DNA of 64,000 bases from the NCBI RefSeq assembly GCF_022814865.1, contig NZ_JAKVRD010000002.1:124001-188000 (forward strand), read 5' to 3'. The translations under genes were made by a program, and so were the position numbers. The notes beneath the pieces are model-generated. The model was not told the DNA's origin, did not search any database, and was given only the letters and a program-made list of their open reading frames with translations. The stretch comes from Shimia aestuarii (GTDB taxonomy: Bacteria > Pseudomonadota > Alphaproteobacteria > Rhodobacterales > Rhodobacteraceae). The stretch's first letter is position 1. Each line of letters opens with the position of its first letter. Positions 1-8,618 of this stretch are shown piece by piece.

Positions 1-237
1 GCTACGGCCGCCGAGGCATATTTCATTTCTGACAAGCGTTTGCCGCGCGGCACCTTGTTTGATGTCGAAGATATTGAGGTAGAGACATCTGATGAGCGCT
101 TGAGCTGGACGGCGGACCGGGAGGCTGGGGCGCGGCGCGAAGGGGTCATCGTGCATCGACCGACCACGACCACAGGGAGTCCCGTCACCGCTTTGACATG
201 GGCCTACGCGGATCTGACCCTGCCCGTTTCCGAATAG
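1..237 (+). CDS. C-terminal fragment of an unidentified protein
   Basis: The frame is open from the first base of the window and stops at 235-237, so only the last 78 codons or so of a gene that begins outside are seen. The visible part has no membrane segment and no motif I recognise. It is followed by a short gap and then a convergent gene. No function can be given. Confidence 0.5.
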   Translation, partial: ATAAEAYFISDKRLPRGTLFDVEDIEVETSDERLSWTADREAGARREGVIVHRPTTTTGSPVTALTWAYADLTLPVSE

Positions 238-263
238 GGCAGAAGGGCGTCAAGCTGATGGCC

Positions 264-746
264 TCAAAGACTAAGGAAGATGAGGTTTGCCATGCCCCAG
301 AGCGTCAACTGAAAGTGGGTGTTCTGGGCGCCTTCGTGGCAGAACCAATATGAGAAGTGGTTGCCGACCACGGTAAACATGGCCCAGATCGTCGTGAACA
401 TGAGAGCGCCGAGCATCGCGACGGGATGGGCCATGTCGAGCGCGACGAGGTCAAAGAGCGCGGCGGCAAGAAGCCCGACACCGATCCACAGCGTGATGGT
501 TGTCACCAATTCTGCGAAAACCACGAGGTAGAAGGCGGCGCGTTGGGGCGCGCGGTGCTTGATGCTGCGGTGGGAGACGCGGGCGTATTCCTCGGGATAG
601 TCGGCGGCCATGCGTTCCATCGTGAAGACCTGCGCGGTGTAGGTCTCGTTGACGGTTGGATGCAGGATATTGTCGCGCACACCAAGCGTCAGCCATGCCG
701 CGGGCAGGGCGAGGGAAACGGTCTGGGCGAGAAGCGTCATGTCCAT
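264..746 (-). CDS. DUF2165 family small integral membrane protein
   Basis: A 160-residue protein with about four hydrophobic segments (roughly residues 5-20, 70-95, 105-128 and 145-160). The C-terminal signature NHFSYWFCHEGAQNTHF followed by LTLWG is characteristic of the DUF2165 family of predicted inner-membrane proteins, whose function is not known. It lies downstream of the substrate-binding protein gene on the same strand, but a strong terminator at 776-806 separates them, so it is probably transcribed on its own. Family assignment is confident; role unknown. Confidence 0.85.
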   Translation of the reverse strand: MDMTLLAQTVSLALPAAWLTLGVRDNILHPTVNETYTAQVFTMERMAADYPEEYARVSHRSIKHRAPQRAAFYLVVFAELVTTITLWIGVGLLAAALFDLVALDMAHPVAMLGALMFTTIWAMFTVVGNHFSYWFCHEGAQNTHFQLTLWGMANLIFLSL

Positions 747-775
747 GTCGGGCCTCCGGGAAAAGCCAGTTCACC

Positions 776-806
776 AAGAAAAAGGGCCGCCCGAGAGCGG
801 CCCTTT
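776..806 (-). terminator. Rho-independent terminator after the substrate-binding protein gene
   Basis: A 10-bp perfect inverted repeat (arms 781-790 and 797-806, six-base loop) of the form AAAGGGCCGC/GCGGCCCTTT. Read on the minus strand it is followed by a run of T. It lies just past the stop codon of the gene ending at 829 and would end its transcript. Confidence 0.85.
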
Positions 807-828
807 CCAATTACTGTGTGCGACCGGA

Positions 829-2487
829 TCAGGTCCAGTGCATTTCCGCCGGGCGGAATTCGAAGGAGATGTGGTGTGCAGCCCCCTCGAGACCCGCTTT
901 GGTGTGGTTGTAGAGCGACCGCCAGTAGGGCTGGATGGTGACAGCATCGTCCTGGAGGATTTTCTCACCTTGCTCCATCAGCGCGCGGCGTTTCTCGAGA
1001 TCCGCGGTGGCCAGCGCCTGCTCGAGGATGGCGTCGAACTCGGGGTTCGAGTAGCCGAACTCGTTCCAGGCTTCGCCGGTGCGGTAGGCCAGCGCCCAGA
1101 TCTGCACGCCGAGCGGACGGTGGTTCCAGTTGGTCGACGAGAACGGATACTTGGTCCAGTCGTTCCAGAAGGTCGAACCGGGCAGGATCGTGCGCTTGAC
1201 GTTGAAGCCGGCGTCCCGCAGCTGGGCTGCGACGGCGTCGGTCGTGTTCTTGCGCCATGCGTCGTCGATCGAGTGGATTTCCATCTCGAAGTCCGCCATG
1301 CCCGCTTCTTTGAGGAGCGCGAGCGCGCCTGCCGGGTCGTGCTTGGGCATGCCGATGTCGGCATATTCCGGGTGTGCCGGGCCAACGTGGTGGTTCGCAG
1401 CGGCAATACCGCGACCGTCATAGCCCAGTTCGAGCAGGACGTTGTTGTCGACCGCCATGTTGATCGCCTGACGCACGCGCTTGTCGGCGTAGGGCTTCTT
1501 GCCGTCCACCTCTGCGAGCTGGTTCGGGCGGATGACGATGGTCGCCATGGTCACCACTTCGTTCTCGACGAAATCGAGCGACGAGATGATGTCGATGAAT
1601 TCGCCGTCAACCGAGTAGGTCGCGTCGATTTCTTCGGATTCAGCCGCGGCAACCCATGCGGCCGGGTCGGTGCCGTAGTCGACATATTCGATCCGGTCGA
1701 GCCATGCGCCGTTGCCTTCGTTCCACCAGGTGTGGTCCTCGTTGCGCACGAGCACGCCCTTCACGCCGACTTCGAGCGATTCCGGCAGGTAGGGGCCGGT
1801 GCCGATCGGGTTGGTCAGCATGTCAGCCGCGTTGTGCGATGCGTGCACGATGGCCGCCGGGTAGTCGGCCATGCCCGGAATGAGCGAGATGTCCGATTTC
1901 GGCAGGTTCAGCTGCACAGTGTGGCTATCAACGACGACGATCGAACCGTCGATGGCCTTGCCGGTGTTCTCGTCGATGAGGGTCGCGAAGCGGCCAGCCA
2001 TCGAGTTGCCTTCGACTTCCTTGTCGCACCAGCCAGCGATGTTGCGCGCAACGTCTTCGGCGGTGAAGTCGTCACCGTTGTTCCATTTCACGCCTTTGCG
2101 GACGTTCAGGGTATAGGTTTTGGCGTCTTCCGAGATGTCCCAGCTTTCAAGCAGCGAGGGTTGGAACGTACCGTCGTTCTCATAGGTGATGAGATACTCG
2201 AGCCAGCCGCGCGAGAAGTTGGCGATCTGCGACCAGTCATAGGTGCGCGGATCTTTGAGGGCACGCACTTCCATCTGGATGCGGACGGTGCCGCCTTGCT
2301 TGGCCATGGTTTCGGCCTTGGCCGGGGTGGCCATGCCGAGCATGGAATACGCGGTTGCGGCGGTGGCACCAAAGGCGCTTGCCAGGGCCAGGAATTCGCG
2401 GCGGTTTACAGGGTCGTCACCGACCTTGGACGCCTGATCGACGATGCTTTGGGGGAGGGGCTCTCCATTGCGTTTGAAAAAAGTCAT
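829..2487 (-). CDS. ABC transporter substrate-binding protein, family 5 (peptide/oligopeptide type), Tat-exported
   Basis: A 552-residue periplasmic solute-binding protein of the SBP_bac_5 family, which binds peptides, opines or related compounds for an ABC importer. The N-terminus has a twin-arginine signal ([10 protein letters not shown] near residue 28, then a hydrophobic stretch and an AKA cleavage region), so it is probably exported folded. The start at 2487 follows a good GAGGAAG ribosome site; an upstream in-frame extension to 2550 lacks one. No permease or ATPase gene lies nearby, so the rest of the transporter must be elsewhere. Its place next to the dioxygenase/oxidase/amidohydrolase cluster suggests it delivers that cluster's substrate, but this is inference. 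Confidence 0.88.
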   Translation of the reverse strand: MTFFKRNGEPLPQSIVDQASKVGDDPVNRREFLALASAFGATAATAYSMLGMATPAKAETMAKQGGTVRIQMEVRALKDPRTYDWSQIANFSRGWLEYLITYENDGTFQPSLLESWDISEDAKTYTLNVRKGVKWNNGDDFTAEDVARNIAGWCDKEVEGNSMAGRFATLIDENTGKAIDGSIVVVDSHTVQLNLPKSDISLIPGMADYPAAIVHASHNAADMLTNPIGTGPYLPESLEVGVKGVLVRNEDHTWWNEGNGAWLDRIEYVDYGTDPAAWVAAAESEEIDATYSVDGEFIDIISSLDFVENEVVTMATIVIRPNQLAEVDGKKPYADKRVRQAINMAVDNNVLLELGYDGRGIAAANHHVGPAHPEYADIGMPKHDPAGALALLKEAGMADFEMEIHSIDDAWRKNTTDAVAAQLRDAGFNVKRTILPGSTFWNDWTKYPFSSTNWNHRPLGVQIWALAYRTGEAWNEFGYSNPEFDAILEQALATADLEKRRALMEQGEKILQDDAVTIQPYWRSLYNHTKAGLEGAAHHISFEFRPAEMHWT

Positions 2488-2977
2488 CTTCTTCCTCTCT
2501 GCTATTGATTGGTTATTGATTGTTGCTTGGGTCACGGCACGGCAGGGCATGACAGGGACGAAACAGCGAACTCACAAACGCAAACGCGCGGCGGGGAGTC
2601 GGGGCCGTTGCTTCCCTGATCAATTCCAGTGTCCTCCCGCCATGCGATGATGGCAAATCCCGGTATCGGGCGTGTCGTTTTCTTACCCCGGTGGCGGGGG
2701 GGTAAACCCGATGCAGTAGCGCAAGCTTCCACGTCCGGGCCTTTCGATGCAACCGGAAACCACTTGTTTCCGTTGACGATCCCCGGATTCCCGGAGTGAA
2801 AGGCACCTGTCGGCGGACCTTGGCTCAGAGGATTGTAGGTCGAGAGGGTGTTGTTGCAACTTGTTCATTTGCGACACGGAGAGGGAAAGATTCGACACGG
2901 GCGATTTATCTGCCTCGCCCGCGCCTGATTCGGACGCCCCTATGGGACGCCTTTTTGCGTCGGTGCCACGCAGGCCG
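2488..2977. other. Intergenic region of about 490 bp without a convincing gene
   Basis: It lies between the substrate-binding protein gene and the dioxygenase gene, both on the minus strand. It should hold the promoter of the former. Short open frames here have no ribosome sites or recognisable products. I see no RNA gene or clear operator. Confidence 0.5.
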
Positions 2978-3853
2978 TCACAGGCGTATCTCTGACAAGC
3001 CGTCGTCGTCGGAGAGCGAGACACAGAGACTCGTCAGTTTGCGCGGCTCGTCATAGGGCCAGGGTGTCCCGCGATGCAGCACTGCGCGCTGGTCCCAGAT
3101 CAGCACATCGTTCTCGTGCCAGTCGTGGCTATAGACATATCGGTCTTGCGTGCAGAAGGTCATCAGGTCGTCGAGCAACGCCGCGCCCTCGGCCTCATCA
3201 TAGCCGTCCACGGCATAGGCGTGCGAGGCGATATAGAGCGATTCCTTGCCGTTGACCGGGTTGGTCAGAACCGCCTTCCAATGCTGAGCGGGCCATTTGT
3301 GGAACATGGGCAGCTTGGCGAGGTCTTCGGAGATCTTGGCGCGCGAGACCGCATAGTGATGCGAGATGCCACGGCCGCGGATCTTCTCGCGCAGGGCTTC
3401 GGGCATTTCGGCCCACGCCGCGCGGGTGCTTGCCAGTTCGGTGGCACCACCGGAAGAGGGCGCGATACGCGAGATCAGGATATTGGTCAGGGCAGGGACC
3501 GGCAGGAAGGTGCTATCGGAGTGCCAAAGCATGTTGGTCTTGAGGTTGAGGGTATGGAGGTCCATCTCGCCCGAGACCGAGCCATCGGCCTGAACGTTCG
3601 ACACTTCGGGCACCTCGAAGGCCTCACCTTTTTTGCGCTCGTCGGCCTTGCGGTCCTCAATGGTGCCGAAGAGCGTCGCGAGGGCCATGTGCTGTTCGTT
3701 GCTCAAGTCCTGGCCGCGCAGGAGAAGGGCGGAATGCTCTTCAAAGAGCGCCCGCAACTCCGGGAACAGATGATCCGCCGTCACGTCGGCGAGTTGCAGG
3801 TTGTGGACCTCGACGCCGAATTGCGGGGTCAGGGGGGTGGTTTCAAGTGTCAT
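2978..3853 (-). CDS. TauD/TfdA-family Fe(II)/2-oxoglutarate-dependent dioxygenase
   Basis: A 291-residue enzyme that couples oxidative decarboxylation of 2-oxoglutarate to hydroxylation of an unidentified substrate. The iron-binding facial triad is visible: HSD in LWHSDSTF (about residue 111) and the distal His in VLHRGTPW (about 259). The 2-oxoglutarate-binding Arg is in PRKLTS. Length matches the family. It starts one base upstream of... the preceding oxidase stop (3855-3857) on the same strand, so the two genes are almost certainly co-transcribed. The substrate cannot be told from sequence; taurine is unlikely because the neighbours point to a nitrogen compound. Confidence 0.9.
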   Translation of the reverse strand: MTLETTPLTPQFGVEVHNLQLADVTADHLFPELRALFEEHSALLLRGQDLSNEQHMALATLFGTIEDRKADERKKGEAFEVPEVSNVQADGSVSGEMDLHTLNLKTNMLWHSDSTFLPVPALTNILISRIAPSSGGATELASTRAAWAEMPEALREKIRGRGISHHYAVSRAKISEDLAKLPMFHKWPAQHWKAVLTNPVNGKESLYIASHAYAVDGYDEAEGAALLDDLMTFCTQDRYVYSHDWHENDVLIWDQRAVLHRGTPWPYDEPRKLTSLCVSLSDDDGLSEIRL

Positions 3854-3854
3854 G

Positions 3855-5273
3855 TTACGCGTCCTCGGGTGGTGTGAAGGTTTCGATGTCTTCGGGCGAG
3901 AGATGCTTGACGCTCTCCCAAGCTCTGGATTTGGCGGAGTTCAGGAGGCCCTTTGGGTCCATCCGTTTCTTCCATGCGAGATGCCGGTAGTCGGCGTTCT
4001 TGAGTCCGCCCTTCTCGACCATGCAGGTATGGGCATCGAAGACGGGAAAGCCGTTGGCCTCGTAGGTGGCTTCGATCTCGTGCAGGCGCTCTTCTGTCGT
4101 GAACCAGACGATAGGCAGGTCGAAGGTCACGATCTGGCCGCCAAGAAGGGCGAATTCGTGGTGTTGCCAGACATCGTCGCCAAGCTTGGGCCGCAGGGCG
4201 TCGATGGCGTCGGGGTCGGGCGGTGTCGGGCAGCCGACCTGTAGATAGGTGGCCGAACGGTCGGCCTTGAGCACCTGAAGCGTGGTGTGGTTGTAGGCGA
4301 ACTCGAACACATGTGGCAGGCCAGCGGCTTTGAGCTCGTCCTCGGACATGGCGAGATCGACGTGACCGCCCTGCGCCGACATGAGCGCGCGGTAGGCGTC
4401 GAGGTCTTCGGCAGGCACGAGCGCGGTCAGGAGGTGTTTCTCGGGGCGCAGATACTCGGCAAGACGGGGAAAATAGGCGCAGATGCGGGCATCGACGGTG
4501 GAGGCGAGTATTGGCGCGATACCGTCCGCAGTCGCGAGGGCGTATCCGGCGGCGTAGGCGTCGCGGTAGGTCTCAAACGTCGCCATGCAGCCGATCCAGT
4601 TGCGATGTGGTACGGTGCGCAGCGTCACCTCTGTGATGACGCCATTCATGCCCCATGCGTGATGAATCTGGTTGATCGCGTCGCCTTCGAAGAGCCGTTC
4701 TTCGGGGGTGTCGGTCACTGTCATGGCCTTGAGCGAAATGACGTTGCCCGGATCGCGCAGCATCCCGTGGGCAAGCGAACCGATACCGGAGGAACCGCCA
4801 CCGATGAAACCGCCGATCGTGGCGATGTCCTGTGTCGAGGGGAAGATGGCGAGTTCCCAACCTTCGGCGTGGAGTGCGGTGTTGATGTCTTCGATGATGG
4901 CCCCGGCCTCGACCCGGACAAAGCCCTCGCCGATCTCGAGGATGCGGTTCATGGCGGTGGTCTCAATGATCAACCCGCCTTCGAGCGGCACGGCCTGACC
5001 GTAGTTGCCGGTGCCGCCACCCCGCAGCGTCACGGGGGCGTCATGGGCATAGGCGGTGCGCAGGCAATGGGCGAGGTCGTCGGTATTGGCGGGGCGGGCC
5101 ACGAGGTCGCCGAAGCTGCGCCGCAGTTGGGCGTTGAGGATCGGCGAATACCAGAAGAAATCCCGGCTGCGTTTCTTGACGAGAACGGGTTCCGTGATGG
5201 TCTCGACGGGGGCGAGTTCGGCGGCGAACGCGTCCCAGTCGAGGGTCGTCTTACCGGAGATGGATTGGGTCAT
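3855..5273 (-). CDS. FAD-linked oxidase (PCMH/VAO-type flavoprotein)
   Basis: A 472-residue flavoprotein oxidase or dehydrogenase. The FAD-binding PCMH domain covers about residues 55-235, with the segment VTLRGGGTGNYGQAVP and the glycine-rich GGFIGGGSSGIGS expected for contacts with the FAD diphosphate. The C-terminal part is the substrate cap as in D-lactate/glycolate oxidase relatives. It is followed at one base by the dioxygenase gene and preceded by the amidohydrolase gene 32 bp away, all on the minus strand, so it belongs to the same putative catabolic operon. The oxidised substrate is not known. Confidence 0.87.
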   Translation of the reverse strand: MTQSISGKTTLDWDAFAAELAPVETITEPVLVKKRSRDFFWYSPILNAQLRRSFGDLVARPANTDDLAHCLRTAYAHDAPVTLRGGGTGNYGQAVPLEGGLIIETTAMNRILEIGEGFVRVEAGAIIEDINTALHAEGWELAIFPSTQDIATIGGFIGGGSSGIGSLAHGMLRDPGNVISLKAMTVTDTPEERLFEGDAINQIHHAWGMNGVITEVTLRTVPHRNWIGCMATFETYRDAYAAGYALATADGIAPILASTVDARICAYFPRLAEYLRPEKHLLTALVPAEDLDAYRALMSAQGGHVDLAMSEDELKAAGLPHVFEFAYNHTTLQVLKADRSATYLQVGCPTPPDPDAIDALRPKLGDDVWQHHEFALLGGQIVTFDLPIVWFTTEERLHEIEATYEANGFPVFDAHTCMVEKGGLKNADYRHLAWKKRMDPKGLLNSAKSRAWESVKHLSPEDIETFTPPEDA

Positions 5274-5305
5274 GTCGAGGTCTCCATGCGGGTCTATATC
5301 AGTCT

Positions 5306-6502
5306 CTAATAAAGGGATATTGGCGAAAGCGGCGCACCAGAGATAAGGCCGGTGAGGTCGCGTGCATCGGCGATCTGAAGCGTGTCGAGGGGCGCGCCGT
5401 TCAGGAGGCCGGGATCGGCCCCGAGCGCGCGGGCGGCATCGGTTGTGATCATGCGGAGCCAGCGGTCGAGCGGCGGGTCGAGATGCGCCGTCAGGATCGC
5501 CAGTTCGAGCGAGCGGATGGGATCGTGACGTCCGATGGGACAGAAGGCGTCGCGCACGTTGTCGGCCCCTGTCACGAGGCGCACCCCGGCGGTGGAAAGC
5601 TCGCGGGCCAGCGTCACACCACGGGCGATAGGCGTGCCGTCGCGGCGACCCTGAAGGTAGAGGTTCGTCGTCGGCAGGAGGCAGACGAAGATGCCCGCGC
5701 GGGCGAGCTTGTCGGCGATGCGGGCGACTTCGGTGGGTGCTCGGGTGGCGAGGCTACAGGCATGGCCGCAGAGGATCGGGCCGTCAAACCCGGTTGCGAG
5801 CGCCATGTCTGCGATGGCCTCAAGACCGTTCAAGGCCGGGTCCAGCCCTTCATCGACATGAAAGTCGAGCGGCAACCCGTGGCGCGCGGCGAGGTCGAAG
5901 ACATGGCGCAGCCCGGTCTCGATCCCGTCATGGCCATAGACGAAACAGCCGAGCGCGTGGCCCTCGGGGATGGCGCGGGCGACGGTTTGGGCGAAGGCGG
6001 GATCGACCATCTGAGGGATGCTCGTCAGGGCGGAGAGGTGCAGGGCGGGGCCAGAGGGGTCGCTCGCAAGCTCGAGGAAGAGGGACCAGGCGCGGGGCGG
6101 CTCTGGCGTGTCGCCCCAGTCGACATGGCTTCGCACAAGGCGCGTTCCGGCGGCGGCATACTCGGAAAGGCCACGCAGGGCGCGGGTGCGCAGGTCGGCA
6201 TCGGTCCAGTTCGCCTTGTCCGCGCGCTGGGCCTCGATCGCGGCGCGCAGGTCACCGCCAGTGTGGCCCATGCGGGCGATGGTGTGGCATTTGTCGAGGT
6301 GACAATGCGGCTCGGTGAACTTTGGCAAGAGGATCGCGCCGCCTGCATCGGTTGCAGGGGCGGGGATCATGCCCGTCACGCGCCCGTTCTCGACGGTCAC
6401 GTCACCGCGCAGGAACACGGCGTCCTCGGCCCCGTCGAAGCGGGCGAGATCGCCGATCAGGGCCTTGGGCAGGCGCAGGTCTTGGAGGGTCTGGCGGGTC
6501 AT
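5306..6502 (-). CDS. Cytosine deaminase-like (CodA-type) metal-dependent amidohydrolase
   Basis: A 398-residue amidohydrolase-superfamily enzyme. Metal and catalytic positions of the CodA branch are present: PHCHLDK (HxH), FHVDE, CGHACS and TGADNVRDAF, in the expected order. Known relatives hydrolyse cytosine, creatinine, isocytosine or N-substituted cyclic ureas. The start at 6502 is two bases past the creatininase stop codon; a longer upstream frame overlaps that gene and is rejected. Pairing with a creatininase-family hydrolase supports breakdown of a cyclic nitrogen compound, but the exact substrate is unknown. Confidence 0.85.
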   Translation of the reverse strand: MTRQTLQDLRLPKALIGDLARFDGAEDAVFLRGDVTVENGRVTGMIPAPATDAGGAILLPKFTEPHCHLDKCHTIARMGHTGGDLRAAIEAQRADKANWTDADLRTRALRGLSEYAAAGTRLVRSHVDWGDTPEPPRAWSLFLELASDPSGPALHLSALTSIPQMVDPAFAQTVARAIPEGHALGCFVYGHDGIETGLRHVFDLAARHGLPLDFHVDEGLDPALNGLEAIADMALATGFDGPILCGHACSLATRAPTEVARIADKLARAGIFVCLLPTTNLYLQGRRDGTPIARGVTLARELSTAGVRLVTGADNVRDAFCPIGRHDPIRSLELAILTAHLDPPLDRWLRMITTDAARALGADPGLLNGAPLDTLQIADARDLTGLISGAPLSPISLY

Positions 6503-6504
6503 GG

Positions 6505-7290
6505 TCAGTGTGCCGGATCGAAACGCGAGAACTCTTCGAGGAAGGCGGCGAAGTTCTTTGCCGCGCTCTCGATCATGGCCGCGCCCTTGTCGGCGCTGGC
6601 CACGGAGGCATCGCCGCAAGCCCCCGAGGGGGACAGATCGTCGATGACCCATCCGGGGCGGGCGGCGTGGCCGGTCAGACCGGTCCAGCGGTTGTTGGCC
6701 TGCCAATCGTGGGTCTTGGGCGGGAAATCGTCGGCCTTGTCCATGTCGACGAGATTCGGCGCGGCGGCGAGCATGGCGGAGGTCTCGATATCGCCGGCGT
6801 GGAGGTCATGGGCGGCGGCCTCGGGCGCGATATGCGGCGAGGTCTCGGCAAAGGCGAACCATGAGGCATGGGCCGTGACAAGGCGATGCGCGATGCGCAG
6901 CTCGCGGCAGGCGATCTCGAGTACGGCGGTATTGCCGCCATGACCGTTGAGCATCACGAGGCGGCGGATACCGGCGCGGGCGACCGATGCGCCGATGTCT
7001 TCGATGACGGAAAGCAGCGTGCGCGCGGAAAGGGCGAGGCTCCCGGCGTGCTCGGCGTGTTCGTTGCTTTTGGTGATGGTGAGGGTTGGCAGGATGAGCG
7101 CGTTGGTCGCCGCGCTCCAGTGCGGCAGGCTCGCCGAGAGCACGGCGTCGGTCAGGGTCGTATCGACGGACAGCGGCAGGTGCGGCCCGTGTTGTTCGGT
7201 CGCGCCGAAGGGTAGGATGGCGACGGTATCGTCGGGCAGGGTCTCGAAATCGGGGGCCTTGAGGGCAGCCCAATAGGCATGGATCGGCAT
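6505..7290 (-). CDS. Creatininase-family amidohydrolase
   Basis: A 261-residue member of the creatininase/MftE-like family, metal-dependent enzymes that open cyclic amides or cleave formamides. Metal-binding motifs are present: ATEQHGPHLPLSVDT near residue 31 (Glu, His, Asp), LNGHGGN near 115 and DLHAGDIET near 162. The start at 7290 has a GGGAGAG ribosome site; a 15-residue upstream extension has none. It is the first gene of the minus-strand cluster and is tightly followed by the CodA-like gene. True creatininase activity is not proven by this sequence. Confidence 0.88.
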   Translation of the reverse strand: MPIHAYWAALKAPDFETLPDDTVAILPFGATEQHGPHLPLSVDTTLTDAVLSASLPHWSAATNALILPTLTITKSNEHAEHAGSLALSARTLLSVIEDIGASVARAGIRRLVMLNGHGGNTAVLEIACRELRIAHRLVTAHASWFAFAETSPHIAPEAAAHDLHAGDIETSAMLAAAPNLVDMDKADDFPPKTHDWQANNRWTGLTGHAARPGWVIDDLSPSGACGDASVASADKGAAMIESAAKNFAAFLEEFSRFDPAH

Positions 7291-7530
7291 GGCGCTCTCC
7301 CAATCTGGGAACGGACATGCGGCATCGGCACGCACAGCCCGTTCCGGTGAAACGGTTGCGTGGCCCTCAGTGTGATCTGTGCCAGAGATAGGTCAAAGGT
7401 AGGCGAGGCGTGCGGATTCGGCAAGTGTGCCCTTGGAGACTCACCTTGTGACGAGGCGTCGATTGGCGCTGCATCCGTGGGGATCGGCGTGGTAACAAGG
7501 GGCGAAGCAGCACCTGTTCGAGGCCCGCAT

Positions 7531-8574
7531 TTGAGAGTTCTGTCCGTCACATCCATGCGCAACGAGGGGCCGTATCTCCTTGAATGGCTGGCCCATCACA
7601 GGGCGGCGGGCGTCACGGATTTCCTCGTCTTTTCAAACGATTGCGAAGATGGCACGGCGGAGATGCTTGACCTGCTCGATGCGGCGGGGGTTCTTAGCCA
7701 TGTGCCGCAGGAGCGGCAGGGCAAGAAATCGGTTCAGTGGCAGGCGCTTCGTGCAGCATGGAAACACCCGCTTCGCAAGGCGGCGGATTGGGTGCTCGTG
7801 TCGGATGTGGATGAGTTTCTCAACATTCGGGGCGGGGATCATACGCTGGACGGGCTGATCGACGGGCTTGCGCCTGAGGTCGATGGGGTGGTGATTCCGT
7901 GGCGGCTCTACGGCAATAACAGCGTGGTGGAGGTCTTGGACGCGCCCGTCACAGAACAGTTCACCCGCGCGATTGAACCGGGGGTGCGCTATCCGGCGGC
8001 GGCGGGGTTTTTCAAGACCCTGTTTCGCACCAAGGGGCCGTTTAACCAGCTTGGCGTGCATCGCCCGCAGCAGAAGGCGCCGGAGCGGGCGGGTTTGCCC
8101 GTTTTCGTCGATGGCAGCGGGATGCGTTTGCCGGACTCGCTTGCGGCGACCCCTTCGCGGCTTTCGCTTTTTGGGTTCGATGCAGGGCAGAGCCTTGTCG
8201 AGATGAATCATTATTCGATCCGCTCGGCGGCGGGGTTTCTTGTCAAACGCGCGCGGGGGCTGCCGAACCGGAGCCACAAGCCCGTGGACCTTGCCTATTG
8301 GGTGGAGCGGAATTTCAACACGGTGGAGGATCGTTCGATCGCGGCGATGCGGCCTGCTACAGAGGCGGCGCTGGCAGAGTTGCGGGAAATCGACGGGATC
8401 GCAGCGGCGCATGAGCGGGCGGTTGCGTGGCATCAGGCGCGGTTTGCCGAATTGGTGCGACAGCCAGAGGAGCAGGCGCTTCTTGTCGATATACTCACGG
8501 CGGGGTCGTCGCAAACCTTGCCGCGGGAATTGCAGCTACGCCTTGTTCAGTGGTATCAAGACGCCAATAATTAA
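7531..8574 (+). CDS. GT2-type glycosyltransferase (Glyco_tranf_2_4 group)
   Basis: A GT-A-fold glycosyltransferase of about 347 residues. It shows the family N-terminus SVTSMRNEGPYLLEWLAHH, the nucleotide-sugar/metal-binding SDVDEF and the later MNHYSIRS-AGFLVKRARG motif. I chose the TTG at 7531 because a GAGG sits seven bases upstream and homologues begin at this point; an in-frame GTG at 7360 would add 57 unlikely residues. It opens a plus-strand cluster of glycan-modifying genes and closely resembles the C-terminal half of the next protein. Confidence 0.82.
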   Translation: MRVLSVTSMRNEGPYLLEWLAHHRAAGVTDFLVFSNDCEDGTAEMLDLLDAAGVLSHVPQERQGKKSVQWQALRAAWKHPLRKAADWVLVSDVDEFLNIRGGDHTLDGLIDGLAPEVDGVVIPWRLYGNNSVVEVLDAPVTEQFTRAIEPGVRYPAAAGFFKTLFRTKGPFNQLGVHRPQQKAPERAGLPVFVDGSGMRLPDSLAATPSRLSLFGFDAGQSLVEMNHYSIRSAAGFLVKRARGLPNRSHKPVDLAYWVERNFNTVEDRSIAAMRPATEAALAELREIDGIAAAHERAVAWHQARFAELVRQPEEQALLVDILTAGSSQTLPRELQLRLVQWYQDANN

Positions 8575-8618
8575 TAGGATTTCGAGGGCGCCCGCAGGGG
8601 TGCAGCAGGTTTGGAGCG

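Noticed and set aside
649-2508. A 619-codon plus-strand open frame opposite the substrate-binding protein gene
   Set aside because: It is the antisense shadow of a clear SBP_bac_5 gene in GC-rich DNA; it has no recognisable domain.
5483-6943. A 486-codon plus-strand open frame opposite the amidohydrolase and creatininase genes
   Set aside because: Spans two real genes on the other strand and shows no motif.
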